Both the position numbers and the translations under genes were made by a program. 6,694 bases of DNA from JAVXTH01 sp036642795 (GTDB lineage Bacteria; Bacillota_I; Bacilli_A; Erysipelotrichales; Erysipelotrichaceae), in assembly GCA_036642795.1 (NCBI GenBank), contig JAVXTH010000049.1, forward strand, positions 1 through 6,694, in the 5' to 3' direction. Of this stretch, positions 5,084 to 6,694 are shown one piece after another (position 1 is the stretch's first letter; every line of letters begins with the position of its first letter). Below the pieces are notes generated by a model. It saw only the letters and a list, made by a program, of their open reading frames with translations, ran no database searches and was not told the origin of the DNA.

Positions 5084-6582
5084 TGTAAATACAAGGCTGG
5101 ATTCACCCTTACTCCGTTGAGTCTAACTTCAAAATGCACATGAGGTCCGGTAGCTACTCCTGTTTGTCCAATATCACCAATTGCTTCCCCTTGAGCTACG
5201 GTTGTTCCCACTGGGAAGAAACCTGGATGTGACATATGTCCATAATAAGTAACAAAACCATTGTTATGATTTATCACCATATTATAGCCACCAATGCCAC
5301 TATATGTATTTTCCACAACTACACCACGATCGGCTGCTAGTACCTTACCATAGCGATTGTATGCGTTCTGTACATCGATTGCCGTATGATTGTAGTAACA
5401 CATCCAAGGACACGTTACAATTGCATTATCGACTGGATAACGGAAACGTCCACTACCAATCTTAGGTTCCACTTTTGTACCTACGCGCACAACTTCTTGA
5501 ACTGGCGCTTTGGTAATCTGTGAAGATATTTCTTTTGATCCATTCTCTTGAAGTGAACCATTTATATAAGTTAATTCTAATTTAACATCGCGACTACCAA
5601 TTTCAGCACTTTGGATAACTTCTTCCATTCCTTCTCGGATTGTTTCATCATAAACGGTTTTTGTTGCATCCGGATAAAGAGGAACTGCTTCCATTTTTTC
5701 GGTCTTAACTTCTACATTGATTGGTGAATGCAGTTTTGAAACATTTAGTTTCATATTAATTGGTAAGATTTGATTTTCATCTTTTAACTTATCTGAATTA
5801 ATTGACATTAAATGCTCACTTGTCATCTGATTTAACCAAGCAATACCTGCTACGGTATCAAATTCTTGGGTTGTATAATATTCATATTTCGCATTATATC
5901 CATAACTTAAATATAAACCAACTTCTTCTTCATTTTTTAGGATGCGTGATTCTGGTGCTAAGCCTTTGGCAACCGTTGCATTTTCAAGAACTTTAAAACC
6001 GGTATAACGTTCTCCATAGGTTGTTAATGGAGGGGTTGGTTGGTTATTTTCTAATAATTTAAAAGCATCTTTATCTTTGATATAGTTTTGTAAGTAAGTC
6101 GTTCGTGCATTGGTGAAATCATTTAAATTCTTTACATATGCTACTTCTCCATTTGAGAATTCAATTTTATTAACTTCGACTGAAAACATATCTTTCTTAT
6201 CTAAATAAGCTAATATTTGAGCATCTTTATCTTCGTATTCAAAGAAACTAAATACTTTTCTAATATGGATATCTTCCCCTAGTCCAATTTTAGAATCAGG
6301 GAAATCTTGTTTATATCTTTTTTGGTAAACATCACTTAATAAAGCATCGATTTTCTCATTATCTTTTATGATTCCAATAATTCGATCCTTTAAATAAATC
6401 GTCGTTATCTCTTTTTCAGTCTTATTTTCCTTCGTTACTGCTTGGGGGATTATCGCATCTTTTAGATTAAAATCAGCAGATGCTTGCTTGCCAATTTCAA
6501 TTTGATTAGCAAATATAGTCGAGGTAAAAGTTAAAAGTACCGCCGCTATAAAGGCAATGATCAATAATCGGTATTTACGCAT
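5080..6582 (-). CDS. exported M23 family peptidase with LysM-like and G5-like regions
   Basis: A 500-residue cell-wall-type metallopeptidase. Residues 5-25 form a signal peptide or membrane anchor (RLLIIAFIAAVLL core; possible cleavage after FA25; no lipobox cysteine). A long region without recognised domain (30-230) follows, then a degenerate LysM-like segment (about 233-282, YYTTQEFDTVAGIAWLNQMT...), a G5-like region (about 295-372) and a C-terminal LytM/M23 domain (378-500). Zinc ligands are visible as His399 and Asp403 (HTAID) and His483 (HVHF), with catalytic-type His449 (YYGHMS) and His481. The first motif has Ala where HxGxD has Gly. M23 enzymes cut peptide cross-links of peptidoglycan outside the cell. 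The ATG at 6582 has AAAGGAGGA just upstream; the gene starts 14 nt behind dnaB and overlaps walJ by 4 nt, so all three probably share a transcript. Confidence 0.93.
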   Translation of the reverse strand: MRKYRLLIIAFIAAVLLTFTSTIFANQIEIGKQASADFNLKDAIIPQAVTKENKTEKEITTIYLKDRIIGIIKDNEKIDALLSDVYQKRYKQDFPDSKIGLGEDIHIRKVFSFFEYEDKDAQILAYLDKKDMFSVEVNKIEFSNGEVAYVKNLNDFTNARTTYLQNYIKDKDAFKLLENNQPTPPLTTYGERYTGFKVLENATVAKGLAPESRILKNEEEVGLYLSYGYNAKYEYYTTQEFDTVAGIAWLNQMTSEHLMSINSDKLKDENQILPINMKLNVSKLHSPINVEVKTEKMEAVPLYPDATKTVYDETIREGMEEVIQSAEIGSRDVKLELTYINGSLQENGSKEISSQITKAPVQEVVRVGTKVEPKIGSGRFRYPVDNAIVTCPWMCYYNHTAIDVQNAYNRYGKVLAADRGVVVENTYSGIGGYNMVINHNNGFVTYYGHMSHPGFFPVGTTVAQGEAIGDIGQTGVATGPHVHFEVRLNGVRVNPALYLQ

Positions 6583-6596
6583 AAGTATCCTCCTTT

Positions 6597-6694
6597 CTAA
6601 CTATTTGAATCTCCTTTGTAATTAATAAATAATGATATCGATTTATCAAAGGCAAGTTCAACGGTTCCCGTAGCACCATTACGATGCTTGGCAA
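6597..6694 (-). CDS. dnaB: replicative DNA helicase DnaB, C-terminal end (partial)
   Basis: Only the last 31 codons and the TAG stop lie in the window; the gene continues beyond the right edge. The peptide begins AKHRNGATGTVELAFDKS. This is the characteristic DnaB C-terminal motif (family form AKQRNGPTGTVELAF), which belongs to the RecA-like motor domain near the arginine finger. DnaB is the hexameric helicase that unwinds DNA at the replication fork. The end, SISLFINYKGDSNS, is a normal short variable tail. The stop lies 14 nt before the M23 start, so the helicase gene probably leads or belongs to the dnaB-M23-walJ transcript. The motif makes the call firm despite the short length. Confidence 0.88.
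   Translation of the reverse strand, partial: AKHRNGATGTVELAFDKSISLFINYKGDSNS

Noticed and set aside
5802..5996. Open frame on the plus strand inside the M23 gene
   Set aside because: It is short and antisense to a well-supported gene, without a Shine-Dalgarno site.
1..6694. Search for a defence, mobile or other accessory system
   Set aside because: There is no transposase, integrase, toxin-antitoxin, nuclease set, tRNA or terminal repeat, and gene content and base composition look uniform and chromosomal.

Overview
The window comes from an AT-rich (about one third G+C by eye) Gram-positive-type genome that uses the standard code: TGA ends several genes. An HPr with both His15 and Ser46, strong AGGAGG-type ribosome binding sites, a YycJ/WalJ homologue beside RlmH, and the end of DnaB point to a low-GC Bacillota. 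The protein style suggests an Erysipelotrichia-like lineage, but that is an impression, not a proven placement. Coding is dense and almost all on the minus strand.

Right part (about 6694 down to 4334, minus): the last 31 codons of the replicative helicase DnaB, then a secreted or membrane-anchored M23 peptidase with LysM-like and G5-like regions, then the WalJ metallo-hydrolase, which overlaps it by ATGA. A strong hairpin terminator follows. In Bacillus the walRKHIJ-htrA-rlmH cluster lies near dnaB (dnaC) close to oriC, so this resembles a reduced origin-proximal version of that block. No walR, walK, walH or walI is seen here.

Middle (4356 down to 2878, minus): rlmH (23S rRNA pseudouridine methyltransferase), an unassigned mostly helical protein that resembles an EcsC-like family, and a 66-residue zinc-ribbon protein are tightly packed. 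A candidate promoter overlaps the terminator behind walJ, so this set may be its own transcription unit. It ends in a hairpin shared with the convergent plus-strand gene for a small EMAP-II/CsaA-like tRNA-binding protein (2522-2872).

Left part (2483 down to 73, minus): yaaA (peroxide stress/iron), a cytosolic leucine-rich-repeat protein, a DUF523/TudS-like cysteine-rich protein and ptsH (HPr) form one co-directional run with overlapping or nearly touching genes, closed by an intrinsic terminator. A candidate internal promoter may give ptsH its own transcript. The short divergent region between yaaA and the tRNA-binding gene carries interleaved promoters.

Nothing indicates a mobile element, CRISPR array, RNA gene or defence system. 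Most of the window is housekeeping. The more unusual points are the promoter/terminator junction before rlmH, the 44-nt overlap of the LRR and DUF523 genes, the non-ATG start of yaaA, and the uncharacterised pair behind rlmH.
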